Part shown: in pieces, positions 1 to 5,964 of the stretch
Numbering within the stretch: position 1 is the first letter of the stretch
How the letters are laid out: every line of letters begins with the position of its first letter
Origin: JAMIFN01 sp035906235
GTDB taxonomy: Bacteria > Pseudomonadota > Gammaproteobacteria > Burkholderiales > Burkholderiaceae_C
NCBI GenBank assembly: GCA_035906235.1
Contig: JAMIFN010000130.1
Coordinates: 1-9,279, forward strand
Length of the DNA: 9,279 bases
Direction of reading: 5' to 3'
Program-made: the position numbers and the translations under genes
The notes under the pieces: model-generated
The model's database searches: none
Seen by the model: the letters and a program-made list of their open reading frames with translations, nothing else
What the model was told of the DNA's origin: nothing

Positions 1-32
1 TCGACTTGCAATAAATCGCTGACGGCACTCAT
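1..32 (-). CDS. Start of an unidentified gene, cut by the window edge
   Basis: An ATG at 32-30 on the minus strand opens a frame reading MSAVSDLLQV before the window ends. It overlaps the stop codon of the upstream SDR gene by four bases (ATGA). A perfect AGGAGG ribosome-binding site lies at 44-39, six bases before the ATG. Overlap plus strong Shine-Dalgarno make a translated, operon-linked gene very likely. Ten residues are far too few to assign a product. By position it should belong to the same acyl-CoA catabolic operon, but that is inference. Confidence 0.75.
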   Translation of the reverse strand, partial: MSAVSDLLQV

Positions 33-853
33 GCTCGGCCTCCTGCACTCAATAATTCGCTGTCGCTGGAATGGTTGCGCCCACCCAAGAGCGATGCGCC
101 ACCGTCACAAGGAATCAGCGCACCCGTGATAAAGCTGGCGTGCTCAGAGCCTAAAAACAGCGCCAATTGCGCCACATCGGCCAATTGCCCAAAGCGCCCC
201 AAGGGTAGGCGTTTGCTGATATTTTTACGGGCTTCGTCGCTGCTCAGCCGTGCCACACCCTCCGTGCCTTCAATGGGGCCGGGCGAAATGGAATTGACGC
301 GCACGCCTTCTTGCCCCCATTCCAGCGCCAACACGCGCATCATTTGGTCCAGCCCCGCTTTGGCCGCGCAAGCGTGTACCTGCAAGGGCGCAGGGTTGTA
401 AGACTGCGGCGCGGTGATGTGGATGATGGAAGCGCCGGGTTTGCGCAGCAGGCCGTGGCAGGCGCGCATGACATGAAAGCTGCCGATCAAATCGATATCG
501 ACCACCGCGCGAAAACCATTGGGCGAGAGCTGCGCCGCAGGCGCAAGAAAATTGCCCGCAGCGCCCGAAACCAACACATCGATGGCACCAAATTTGGCGT
601 GCGCAGCTTGCAACGCGCTTTCCACCGCAGCGTAATCGCGCACATCGCCCACCAAGCCTAAAGCGCCGTGGCCGTGGGCGGCCAGCAGGTCTTGCGCTTG
701 TTGTACGCGTTCGGGGTCGCGGCTCATCACACTCACAGCTGCGCCCGCTTGGGCGTAGGCCTGGGCTATGCCCAGATTGATGCCACGCGTGCCGCCCGAG
801 ACAAAGACATGGCGGCCTGCGAAGTTATAGCCTGTGTGGGTACTGGGTTTCAT
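29..853 (-). CDS. SDR-family 2,4-dienoyl-CoA reductase-like protein
   Basis: A cytoplasmic short-chain dehydrogenase/reductase of 274 residues. It carries the Rossmann glycine motif SGGTRGINLGIA (19-30). An arginine at 45 after the second strand usually means NADPH preference. SGAAGNFLAPA (96-106) replaces the usual NNAG. The segment around 157-168 reads PLQVHACAAKAGL, so Lys165 is kept but the canonical YxxxK tyrosine is an alanine (161). The AAGNF, LQVHA..AK and PGPIEGTEG (191-199) stretches are the pattern of the peroxisomal-type 2,4-dienoyl-CoA reductases (DECR2), which also lack that tyrosine. The likely reaction is NADPH-dependent reduction of a dienoyl-CoA or related unsaturated acyl-CoA. 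The start is supported by AAGGA at 865-861, seven bases before the ATG. The gene lies 266 bp downstream of the CoA ligase, separated by a palindromic element, and overlaps the next gene by ATGA. Exact substrate unknown. Confidence 0.8.
   Translation of the reverse strand: MKPSTHTGYNFAGRHVFVSGGTRGINLGIAQAYAQAGAAVSVMSRDPERVQQAQDLLAAHGHGALGLVGDVRDYAAVESALQAAHAKFGAIDVLVSGAAGNFLAPAAQLSPNGFRAVVDIDLIGSFHVMRACHGLLRKPGASIIHITAPQSYNPAPLQVHACAAKAGLDQMMRVLALEWGQEGVRVNSISPGPIEGTEGVARLSSDEARKNISKRLPLGRFGQLADVAQLALFLGSEHASFITGALIPCDGGASLLGGRNHSSDSELLSAGGRA
39..44 (-). promoter_or_regulatory. Ribosome-binding site for the partial gene at 32
   Basis: The minus strand reads AGGAGG six bases upstream of ATG at 32, inside the last codons of the preceding SDR gene. 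It is the main evidence that the short edge frame is a real gene. Confidence 0.7.
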
Positions 854-1119
854 GCGTCCATCCTTTCACTCGGTACAAAAAAACTGCGTCATTCCCGCGT
901 AGGCGGGAATCTAGGTATTTAACCCCTTCCCCCTTTGGGGGAAGGTTGGGATGGGGGCTGAGGTGTTGATACCACCTTAAGCCCCCACCCTAGCCCTCCC
1001 CCAGCGGGGGAGGGAATAAGTCATGGATTCCCGCCCCCGCCTTCGCAGGGGCAGGCTTTACGCGGGAATGACGAGGCGGGTTTCTTCAAAATGGCAAATT
1101 CCAATTCCAGTTTCGTTTT
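854..1119. other. Intergenic gap in the minus-strand operon, filled by a palindromic element
   Basis: This 266-bp gap separates the CoA ligase stop from the DECR-like SDR start. Most of it (887-1073) is one nested inverted-repeat element, described separately. Outside the element only the SDR ribosome-binding site and short unremarkable flanks remain, and no ORF resembling a gene is visible. Transcripts reading through from the upstream gene would have to cross a very stable RNA fold here. Confidence 0.7.
887..1073. repeat. 187-bp nested palindromic repeat element (MITE-like)
   Basis: The ends are a perfect 15-bp inverted repeat, CGTCATTCCCGCGTA at 887-901 and its complement at 1059-1073. 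Just inside, GGCGGGAATC (902-911) pairs with GATTCCCGCC (1026-1035). Two further perfect 9-bp hairpins lie within: CCTTCCCCC/GGGGGAAGG (925-945, loop TTT) and CCCTCCCCC/GGGGGAGGG (994-1014, loop AGC). A small central stem AGGTG/CACCT (961-965 with 973-977) sits between them. The whole can fold into a multi-arm cruciform. No coding capacity is seen. The terminal ATTCCCGC-N4-GCGGGAAT hairpin (891-910) resembles intergenic repeats widespread in beta- and gammaproteobacteria. A left-half copy lies at 7862-7919. It may act as a transcription attenuator, but that is inference. Confidence 0.8.
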
Positions 1120-3231
1120 TTATTCAACCGCATCAAGCTGCAGCAAAGCATCCAGCGCATAAGCGCCCTGGCCTTGCGGCAGCACCAATACGGGGTTCAG
1201 ATCTATGCCTTGCAAACGCTCGCCTGCGGCATGGGCAAATTGCGAAACCTTGGCCAGCATCTGCGCCAGCGCTTGGGTGTCGGCAGGCGGCTTGCCGCGC
1301 GCGCCTTGCAAGACCGCAGCGGCGCGCAGCTGGCCTATCATGGCCTCGGCCTCAGCCTCGTTAAATGGACAACGGCGCAACACCACATCGCGCAACACTT
1401 CCACAAAAATGCCTCCCAAACCAATGGCCGCCACGGGGCCAAAAACGGGGTCGCGGTGTACGCCGACGATGCATTCCACGCCGCCCGTCATTTGCTTGGC
1501 CACCAGCACGCCCTCAATGCGGGCGCTGGGCGCTTTTTCAGCCGCGCCTTGCAGCAAAGTAGCAAAACCTGCACGCACCGCAGCCGCGTCGCCCACATTC
1601 AGCAACACGCCGCCCATTTCGGTTTTGTGCGCAATATCGGGCGAGACAATTTTTAGCACCACGGGAAAGCCAAATTGCTCGGCCGCCGCAACTGCACCGT
1701 CAGCATCGCTACACACTTGTTCGGGCGAAAACACCACGCCAGCAGCCGCCAGCAAGGTTTTGGCGCCCGCCTCTGATGGTGACTGCGCTGGTAAGGCAGG
1801 TAAATCAATGGCTGGGGGCAAAACGCTGTCAGCACGCGCAAAGGCCGCGCCCAAGCGCCCCATGGCGGCTAGTGCAGCGGTGGCGCGGGCAGCGTCTTCG
1901 TACACCAAAAAACCAGCCTCTTGCCATGCGCGTTTTTGTTCAGGGTGGGTCAGGCCCACCACGGCAAACAGCACATCGGGGGAGCCTGCAGCCAGGCTTT
2001 GCATATCGGCCAGCAGGCGCTGGCCTATGCCTACTGCACTGGTAAGCTGGGCAAAAAAGGCCAGCACGCAGCGATAGCCGCCTGCGCGCAACATCTCTTG
2101 CCCAAACTGCTGCAAGAGCTGCGGGTCGTTCACCGCCTGCGCGGTGCAGTCCACAGGGTTGCGTGGGGCGCTAAAGGGCAGCAGGGCCTTGAGCTTGTCT
2201 TGCGCCGCCTGTGGCATGGCCGGCATGGGCAGCCCCAAACTCTCGGCCGCATCGCTGATTTGCACGCCCACACCACCGCTGATGGTGAGCACGCCTAGGC
2301 TGTTGTTGGCGGGGTAAACACGGCGGGCGGCAGCTTCGGCAAAATCCAGCAGCTCTTCGGCTGAACGCACCCGCAGCGCGCCAAATTCGGCCAGCACCGC
2401 ATCGGTGACGGCATCGTCGCCCGCCACGGATGCCGTATGCGATTGCGCCGCGCTATGCCCCAGCTCGCTGCTGCCGACCTTCATCATCAACACAGGTTTG
2501 CCCGCACGCCGTGCCGCCGCCAGTGCAGCTACAAAAGTGGCCGAAGATTTAATGCCTTCGGCATAAGCCATGATGACATCGACATCGGGGCTATCGACAC
2601 ACCAAGCAATGGCGTCGCCCACGCTCAAATCGGCTTCATTGCCCGTGGTGATGCCTATGGGCGTACCCAGGCCGCGCTGGTGCGCCAGCGCCACCAAATA
2701 CGAGCCAAAAGCCCCCGACTGGCTGATGATGGCGCAGCGCCCAGGCAGGGGAAAGCCGCCATCAAAAGCCGTGGTGAAGGTGGCGTACCAGCCCAGCTCG
2801 GCATTGAAGACACCTAGGCAATTGGGCCCGAGTAAGCGCATATCGTAGCGACGCGCGGCAGCCAGCAATTGCTCTTGAGCGGCCTGCCCTTGCTCGCCCA
2901 CTTCGGCAAAGCCTGAGCTAAAAATCACCGCTGCACGGCAGCCTTTTTGCCCTAGGGCATCGACTGCGGCCAAGGCCTGCGCCCCAGGCACGGCGATGAT
3001 GGCCGCGTCTGGCGCCTCGGGCAAATCGGCGACGCTGGCATAGGCGGCTATGCCTTGCACCTCAGCCCGATTGGGGTTGACGGGATAAATCTTGCCCTTA
3101 AAGCCCGCCCGCAACATGGTGGCGATGGGGCGCCCGCCTATGCGGCTGGGGTCGGCCGAAGCGCCAATAATGGCGACGCTGCGCGGCGCCATGAGTGCGG
3201 CTATGCCCTGAGAAACTGCGGCTGCATTCAT
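1120..3231 (-). CDS. ADP-forming acyl-CoA synthetase (acetate--CoA ligase family), fused alpha and beta parts
   Basis: A 703-residue cytoplasmic enzyme expected to make an acyl-CoA from a carboxylic acid, CoA and ATP, releasing ADP and phosphate through a phosphohistidine. An N-terminal CoA-binding Rossmann domain (about 10-140; SVAIIGASADPSRIGGRP at 18-35, LGPNCLG 134-140) is followed by succinyl-CoA-ligase-like domains. These include SHTASVAG (264-271), whose His265 fits the phosphorylated histidine. A C-terminal ATP-grasp domain (about 485-703) has FPVVLKIVSPDIAHKTEMGG (522-541), with His535 as the second relay histidine, and GIDLNPVLV (675-683). Length and domain order match the single-chain ligases of this family. 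ATG at 3231 is chosen because the open frame upstream (to 3318) only overlaps the preceding SDR in another frame, while 3231 lies one base after that SDR's stop. There is no good Shine-Dalgarno, so translational coupling is likely. Substrate unknown. Confidence 0.87.
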   Translation of the reverse strand: MNAAAVSQGIAALMAPRSVAIIGASADPSRIGGRPIATMLRAGFKGKIYPVNPNRAEVQGIAAYASVADLPEAPDAAIIAVPGAQALAAVDALGQKGCRAAVIFSSGFAEVGEQGQAAQEQLLAAARRYDMRLLGPNCLGVFNAELGWYATFTTAFDGGFPLPGRCAIISQSGAFGSYLVALAHQRGLGTPIGITTGNEADLSVGDAIAWCVDSPDVDVIMAYAEGIKSSATFVAALAAARRAGKPVLMMKVGSSELGHSAAQSHTASVAGDDAVTDAVLAEFGALRVRSAEELLDFAEAAARRVYPANNSLGVLTISGGVGVQISDAAESLGLPMPAMPQAAQDKLKALLPFSAPRNPVDCTAQAVNDPQLLQQFGQEMLRAGGYRCVLAFFAQLTSAVGIGQRLLADMQSLAAGSPDVLFAVVGLTHPEQKRAWQEAGFLVYEDAARATAALAAMGRLGAAFARADSVLPPAIDLPALPAQSPSEAGAKTLLAAAGVVFSPEQVCSDADGAVAAAEQFGFPVVLKIVSPDIAHKTEMGGVLLNVGDAAAVRAGFATLLQGAAEKAPSARIEGVLVAKQMTGGVECIVGVHRDPVFGPVAAIGLGGIFVEVLRDVVLRRCPFNEAEAEAMIGQLRAAAVLQGARGKPPADTQALAQMLAKVSQFAHAAGERLQGIDLNPVLVLPQGQGAYALDALLQLDAVE

Positions 3232-3232
3232 A

Positions 3233-4147
3233 TTAAATGGGGTCCCAGCAAAAGACTTCGCCCGAAGATTGAAAGGGCACAAAGCTGCCCGAGAGCGCGG
3301 GCATGGCGTGGTTGGCAATCGTCTCTGGCGTCCAACCCTCGCCGCTGTGTACCGAGCGCACAGGGCGCGGCTGGCTCATCAAGAAGATTTCGTTATTGCG
3401 CACGGCAAAGACCTGCGCGTTCACATGCGCGGCTTGCTCGCTCATCAAATACACCGCCAGCGGCGCGATTTTCTCGGGCGTCATTTGGCGGTTGCGGGCA
3501 TTGCGCGCGGCTTTTTCGGGCGTATCGTCGGGCACCGAGCTGGTCATGCGGCTCCAGGCAAAGGGCGAAATGCAATTGCTGCGCACATGAAAACGCGCCA
3601 TATCCAAGGCAATGGATTTGGACAAAGACATGATGCCCAGCTTGGCTGCAGAGTAGTTGGACTGCCCCAAATTGCCTATCAGCCCCGAGGTGGACACCAT
3701 ATGCACCAAGCTGCCCGATCCTTGCGCTTTGAAATGTGGCGCAGCAGCGCGGCTCATGTAGAAAGTGCCGTACAAATGCACCTTGACCACAGCGTCAAAC
3801 TCTTCGGCGCTCATGGCGTGGAACATGCGGTCGCGCAGAATGCCGGCGTTGTTCACCACGCCGTCGATGCGGCCAAAATGCTCGACCGCCATGGCGATGG
3901 TGCGCTGGGCGCTGGCTTCTTCGGCCACGCTTTCGGTGCTGGCAATTGCCTGCCCGCCAGCGGCGCGAATTTCATCGACCACGGCGTGCGCTGGGCCTGC
4001 ACTCAAACCCTCGCCCTGCAAGCCCGTGCCGATGTCATTAACCACCACTTTTGCACCTTCGGCGGCCAGCGCCAGCGCAATGGCGCGGCCTATGCCGCCG
4101 CCTGCACCTGTGACCACCACGACTTTGCCCTGCACCATATTGCCCAT
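3233..4147 (-). CDS. NAD-type short-chain dehydrogenase, (3R)-hydroxyacyl-CoA dehydrogenase-like
   Basis: A 304-residue classical SDR. It has TGAGGGIG (13-20) for the dinucleotide, Asp38 after the second strand (typical of NAD rather than NADP), NNAGILRDRMF (99-109), and the catalytic set Ser152, Tyr165, Lys169 (NYSAAK). The NNAGILRDR stretch and the extended C-terminus resemble the dehydrogenase domain of peroxisomal multifunctional enzyme type 2 and bacterial (3R)-hydroxyacyl-CoA dehydrogenases. The likely role is oxidation of a hydroxyacyl-CoA to a ketoacyl-CoA in the cytoplasm. It runs about 50 residues past a typical 250-residue SDR, with a tail ending CWDPI, as in that group. The start at 4147 is preferred over 4159 because GGAGA (4157-4153) lies five bases before it and contains part of the first ATG. 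The next gene, the CoA ligase, starts one base after the stop. Confidence 0.82.
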   Translation of the reverse strand: MGNMVQGKVVVVTGAGGGIGRAIALALAAEGAKVVVNDIGTGLQGEGLSAGPAHAVVDEIRAAGGQAIASTESVAEEASAQRTIAMAVEHFGRIDGVVNNAGILRDRMFHAMSAEEFDAVVKVHLYGTFYMSRAAAPHFKAQGSGSLVHMVSTSGLIGNLGQSNYSAAKLGIMSLSKSIALDMARFHVRSNCISPFAWSRMTSSVPDDTPEKAARNARNRQMTPEKIAPLAVYLMSEQAAHVNAQVFAVRNNEIFLMSQPRPVRSVHSGEGWTPETIANHAMPALSGSFVPFQSSGEVFCWDPI

Positions 4148-4152
4148 TGTTT

Positions 4153-4157
4153 TCTCC
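4153..4157 (-). promoter_or_regulatory. Ribosome-binding site that decides the SDR start
   Basis: GGAGA on the minus strand, five bases before ATG 4147. The alternative ATG at 4159 overlaps this motif and has no purine-rich site of its own, so translation most likely begins at 4147. Confidence 0.6.
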
Positions 4158-4170
4158 ATTTTTGTTGAAA

Positions 4171-4210
4171 TTTCAGTATGTTTTTGGCATTTCAGGCCGA
4201 AAACCTGCCT
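4171..4210. repeat. Dispersed about 40-bp intergenic repeat, copy 1
   Basis: This stretch and 8733-8773 share TTTCAG-T/C-ATGTTTT, then GCA, GCCGAAAA and CCTGCCT in the same order, roughly 83% identical by eye with one or two single-base gaps. Both copies are intergenic: this one precedes the SDR start codon on the minus strand, and the other follows the IclR stop. The function is unknown. It may be part of a genome-wide repeat family or a conserved regulatory leader. Confidence 0.6.
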
Positions 4211-4213
4211 TAT

Positions 4214-4375
4214 GGAAGCTCCGCCCAGCCATCTTGCGGGGTGCGCATCCCACCATCAGGCGGCTTACTTCGTTAAAAAATTTCGTCAGAACACCCGCTA
4301 TGACTCAATTTTCTGCCTCCTATTCCATCCTGATGGATGGGCGCCCACGGCCACAAATGGCTGGGCGGAGCTTCC
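4214..4375. repeat. 162-bp inverted-repeat element inside the operon
   Basis: GGAAGCTCCGCCCAGCCAT at 4214-4232 is repeated exactly in inverse orientation at 4357-4375. The match continues imperfectly inward for about 50 bases per arm (4214-4263 and 4325-4375), including a shared CCATCAGG. The central part (4264-4324) is AT-richer and non-coding. No transposase, and no clear target-site duplication beside the arms, was found. It lies wholly between the thiolase stop and the SDR start. It could be a MITE-like insertion or a long mRNA hairpin separating the two halves of the operon. Confidence 0.75.
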
Positions 4376-4405
4376 TTTGCTCATTTTCCTCATTCAGTTG
4401 CCCCA

Positions 4406-5563
4406 TTACAAAGTAGCCTCTGTGCCCAAAATCACCGTCGCTTGGCTAGACAATTCGCCGCCATTACCGTGTGAAAGGGCGATTTCTGCCCCCGCAATTT
4501 GCCGCAGGCCACACACGCCCATGAGCTGCTGCGCCGCTTCCACCAGTGCAAACAGGCCATACATGCCAGGGTGTACGCAAGACAGGCCGCCGCCATTGGT
4601 GTTGACTGGCAGGCTGCCGCCAGGGGCGATGCGCCCACCTTCGACAAATCGTCCACCTTCCCCCTTGGGGCAAAAGCCCAAATCTTCCAAAAACAAAATG
4701 GTGTTGATGGTGAAAGCGTCGTAGAGCGTGAGCACATCAATATCGCTGTGGCTCACCCCCGCCTGCGCCATGGCACGCGGGCCGGAATCGGCCGCCGCCG
4801 TGACGGTGACATCGGGCGCCATGCTGATATGGCGGTGGCGCGTGGCCTCGGCCGCACCCAAGATATATACAGGTTTGATGCACAAATCTTTGGCGCGTTC
4901 GCCGCGCGTCATCACCATGGCAGCGGCGCCATCGGTGACGAGGCAGCAATCGCGCACCGTCAGTGGGGTGGAAACCATGCGCGCGCTTAAACACTCTTGC
5001 AGCGTCAGCGGCTCGCGCATAAAGGCTTCTGGGTTGAGCTGCGCCCACTGCCGCGCAGCGACGGCCACTTGCGCCATTTGTTCGCGCGTAGTGCCGTATT
5101 GGTGCATATGGCGCGAAGCCGCCAGCGCATAGGCCGTGGCGGGGGTCAGCGGTTTGTAAGGCGCTTCGTAAGGGCTGCCCTCAATCGACGTCACCAGCTT
5201 GCCCGAAGCGCTGCGCTGGTTGCTGCCATAGGCCACCAGCGCCACATCGCACTGGCCGCTGGCCAGCGCCAAGGCAGCCGAGGCCATATAGGTTTGAAAG
5301 GACGAGCCGCCGACGCGGTTGTTATTGGTGATGCGCGGACGGATGCCCAAATACTCAGCCAAAGCCAAGCCTGAAACAAAATCGCGCGGCATGCAGACAA
5401 AAAGCCCATCAACATCGGCGGGCGTGAGGTTCACGGCAGACAGGGCTTTGACGCTGGCGCGTGCGGCCATTTCCATAGCCGTAAACCCAGGCGCTGCGCC
5501 TATGCAATCGGTGACAGCGCTGACGATGGCCGCTTGCCCACGGGGGAAACAATCTTGGCTCAT
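4406..5563 (-). CDS. Thiolase-fold protein lacking the catalytic cysteines (Ltp2/SCP2-thiolase-like)
   Basis: A 385-residue thiolase-superfamily protein of the SCP2/lipid-transfer type. The thiolase nucleophile region reads NNRVGGSSFQ (81-90), where classical thiolases have NRxCGSGLQ, so the cysteine is Gly85. The C-terminal histidine is kept in HPGMYG (331-336), after NTNGGGLS (321-328). The second thiolase cysteine region reads LSHGNGGE (363-370), again without cysteine. Such an enzyme is unlikely to do ordinary thiolysis. Family members paired with DUF35 proteins, such as Ltp2 of actinobacterial steroid side-chain degradation, perform retro-aldol cleavage of beta-hydroxyacyl-CoAs, and this is my preferred inference. 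The gene overlaps the DUF35 gene by ATGA and has a strong GGAGGAGG site four bases before the start, supporting a protein pair. Acetyl-CoA acetyltransferase, the usual automatic label, fits poorly. Confidence 0.83.
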   Translation of the reverse strand: MSQDCFPRGQAAIVSAVTDCIGAAPGFTAMEMAARASVKALSAVNLTPADVDGLFVCMPRDFVSGLALAEYLGIRPRITNNNRVGGSSFQTYMASAALALASGQCDVALVAYGSNQRSASGKLVTSIEGSPYEAPYKPLTPATAYALAASRHMHQYGTTREQMAQVAVAARQWAQLNPEAFMREPLTLQECLSARMVSTPLTVRDCCLVTDGAAAMVMTRGERAKDLCIKPVYILGAAEATRHRHISMAPDVTVTAAADSGPRAMAQAGVSHSDIDVLTLYDAFTINTILFLEDLGFCPKGEGGRFVEGGRIAPGGSLPVNTNGGGLSCVHPGMYGLFALVEAAQQLMGVCGLRQIAGAEIALSHGNGGELSSQATVILGTEATL

Positions 5564-5949
5564 GCGGCCTCCTCCAGCACTTCAAACACGACTAAAGCCT
5601 GTTCGTTTTCTTGGATAACTTTGGCTTTGACGCGCTGGCCGATACGAATTTGCTCTGGCTCTATGCCATCCACACGGCTCATCATGCGCGCGCCCTCGTC
5701 CAAGTCCACCAGCACCACGCTATAGGGCAAAGCGGGTGGGCGCTGGCTGATGACGGTGACGGCATAGACCGTACCCAGGCCGCTGGGGGTAAACCATTCC
5801 AAATCGGTGCAGCCCGTGCCAGGCTCGGCCACGCGGGGGTAGAAAAAGGCTTTGCCCGTGGCGCGGCTGCGCTGAATCATGAAGCGCCCTTGGGCTAAAA
5901 ATTCTTGGTACTGCTTATCGGGCTGCAGCAAGGTGGTGTCTGAACTCAT
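5560..5949 (-). CDS. DUF35/OB-fold acyl-CoA-binding partner protein with degenerate zinc ribbon
   Basis: A 129-residue protein of the DUF35 (OB-fold nucleic-acid/acyl-CoA-associated) family. These proteins bind CoA thioesters and act with thiolase-fold partners, for example the DUF35 part of ChsH2 with Ltp2. The C-terminal OB-fold is evident from LEWFTPSGLGTVYAVTVI (50-67), the PYSVVLVDLDEGARMM segment and IRIGQRVKAKV. The N-terminal rubredoxin-like zinc ribbon normally has two CxxC pairs. Here the positions read QRSRATGKAFFYPR (26-39) and EPGTGCTDLEW (42-52), so all four expected ligands appear lost and only a neighbouring Cys47 remains. AGGA (5958-5955), five bases before the ATG, supports the start. 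The gene follows the CoA-transferase by 15 bases and overlaps the thiolase-like gene by ATGA, as expected for a two-subunit enzyme. Confidence 0.85.
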   Translation of the reverse strand: MSSDTTLLQPDKQYQEFLAQGRFMIQRSRATGKAFFYPRVAEPGTGCTDLEWFTPSGLGTVYAVTVISQRPPALPYSVVLVDLDEGARMMSRVDGIEPEQIRIGQRVKAKVIQENEQALVVFEVLEEAA

Positions 5950-5964
5950 GTCTGTCCTGTGTTT

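Larger units (their letters stand above)
4148..4405. other. Gap between thiolase-like and SDR genes
   Basis: The gap is occupied by the inverted-repeat element (4214-4375), the dispersed repeat copy (4171-4210) and the SDR ribosome-binding site. No coding sequence is supported. No convincing promoter for the SDR was recognised, so whether the distal genes rely on read-through or an internal promoter is open. Confidence 0.6.

Noticed and set aside
887..1073. CRISPR array
   Set aside because: The repeats are inverted and nested, with no regular spacers and no cas genes nearby.
1205..2077. Long plus-strand frame of 290 codons opposite the CoA ligase gene
   Set aside because: It is antisense to a well-supported ligase with clear domains. 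Its composition is rich in Ala, Ser, Pro and Arg without recognisable motifs, as expected from the opposite strand of GC-rich coding DNA.
3232..3318. N-terminal extension of the CoA ligase
   Set aside because: The extra 29 residues overlap the SDR C-terminus in another frame and do not resemble the family's N-terminus; ATG 3231 fits operon spacing.
3269..4168. Plus-strand frame of 299 codons opposite the NAD-type SDR
   Set aside because: It mirrors the SDR almost exactly, is very rich in His, Arg and Ala, and shows no domain pattern.
3765..4724. Plus-strand frame of 319 codons spanning the SDR start, repeat element and thiolase end
   Set aside because: It runs across two genes and an intergenic palindrome with no ribosome-binding site or family motif, so it is a chance open frame.
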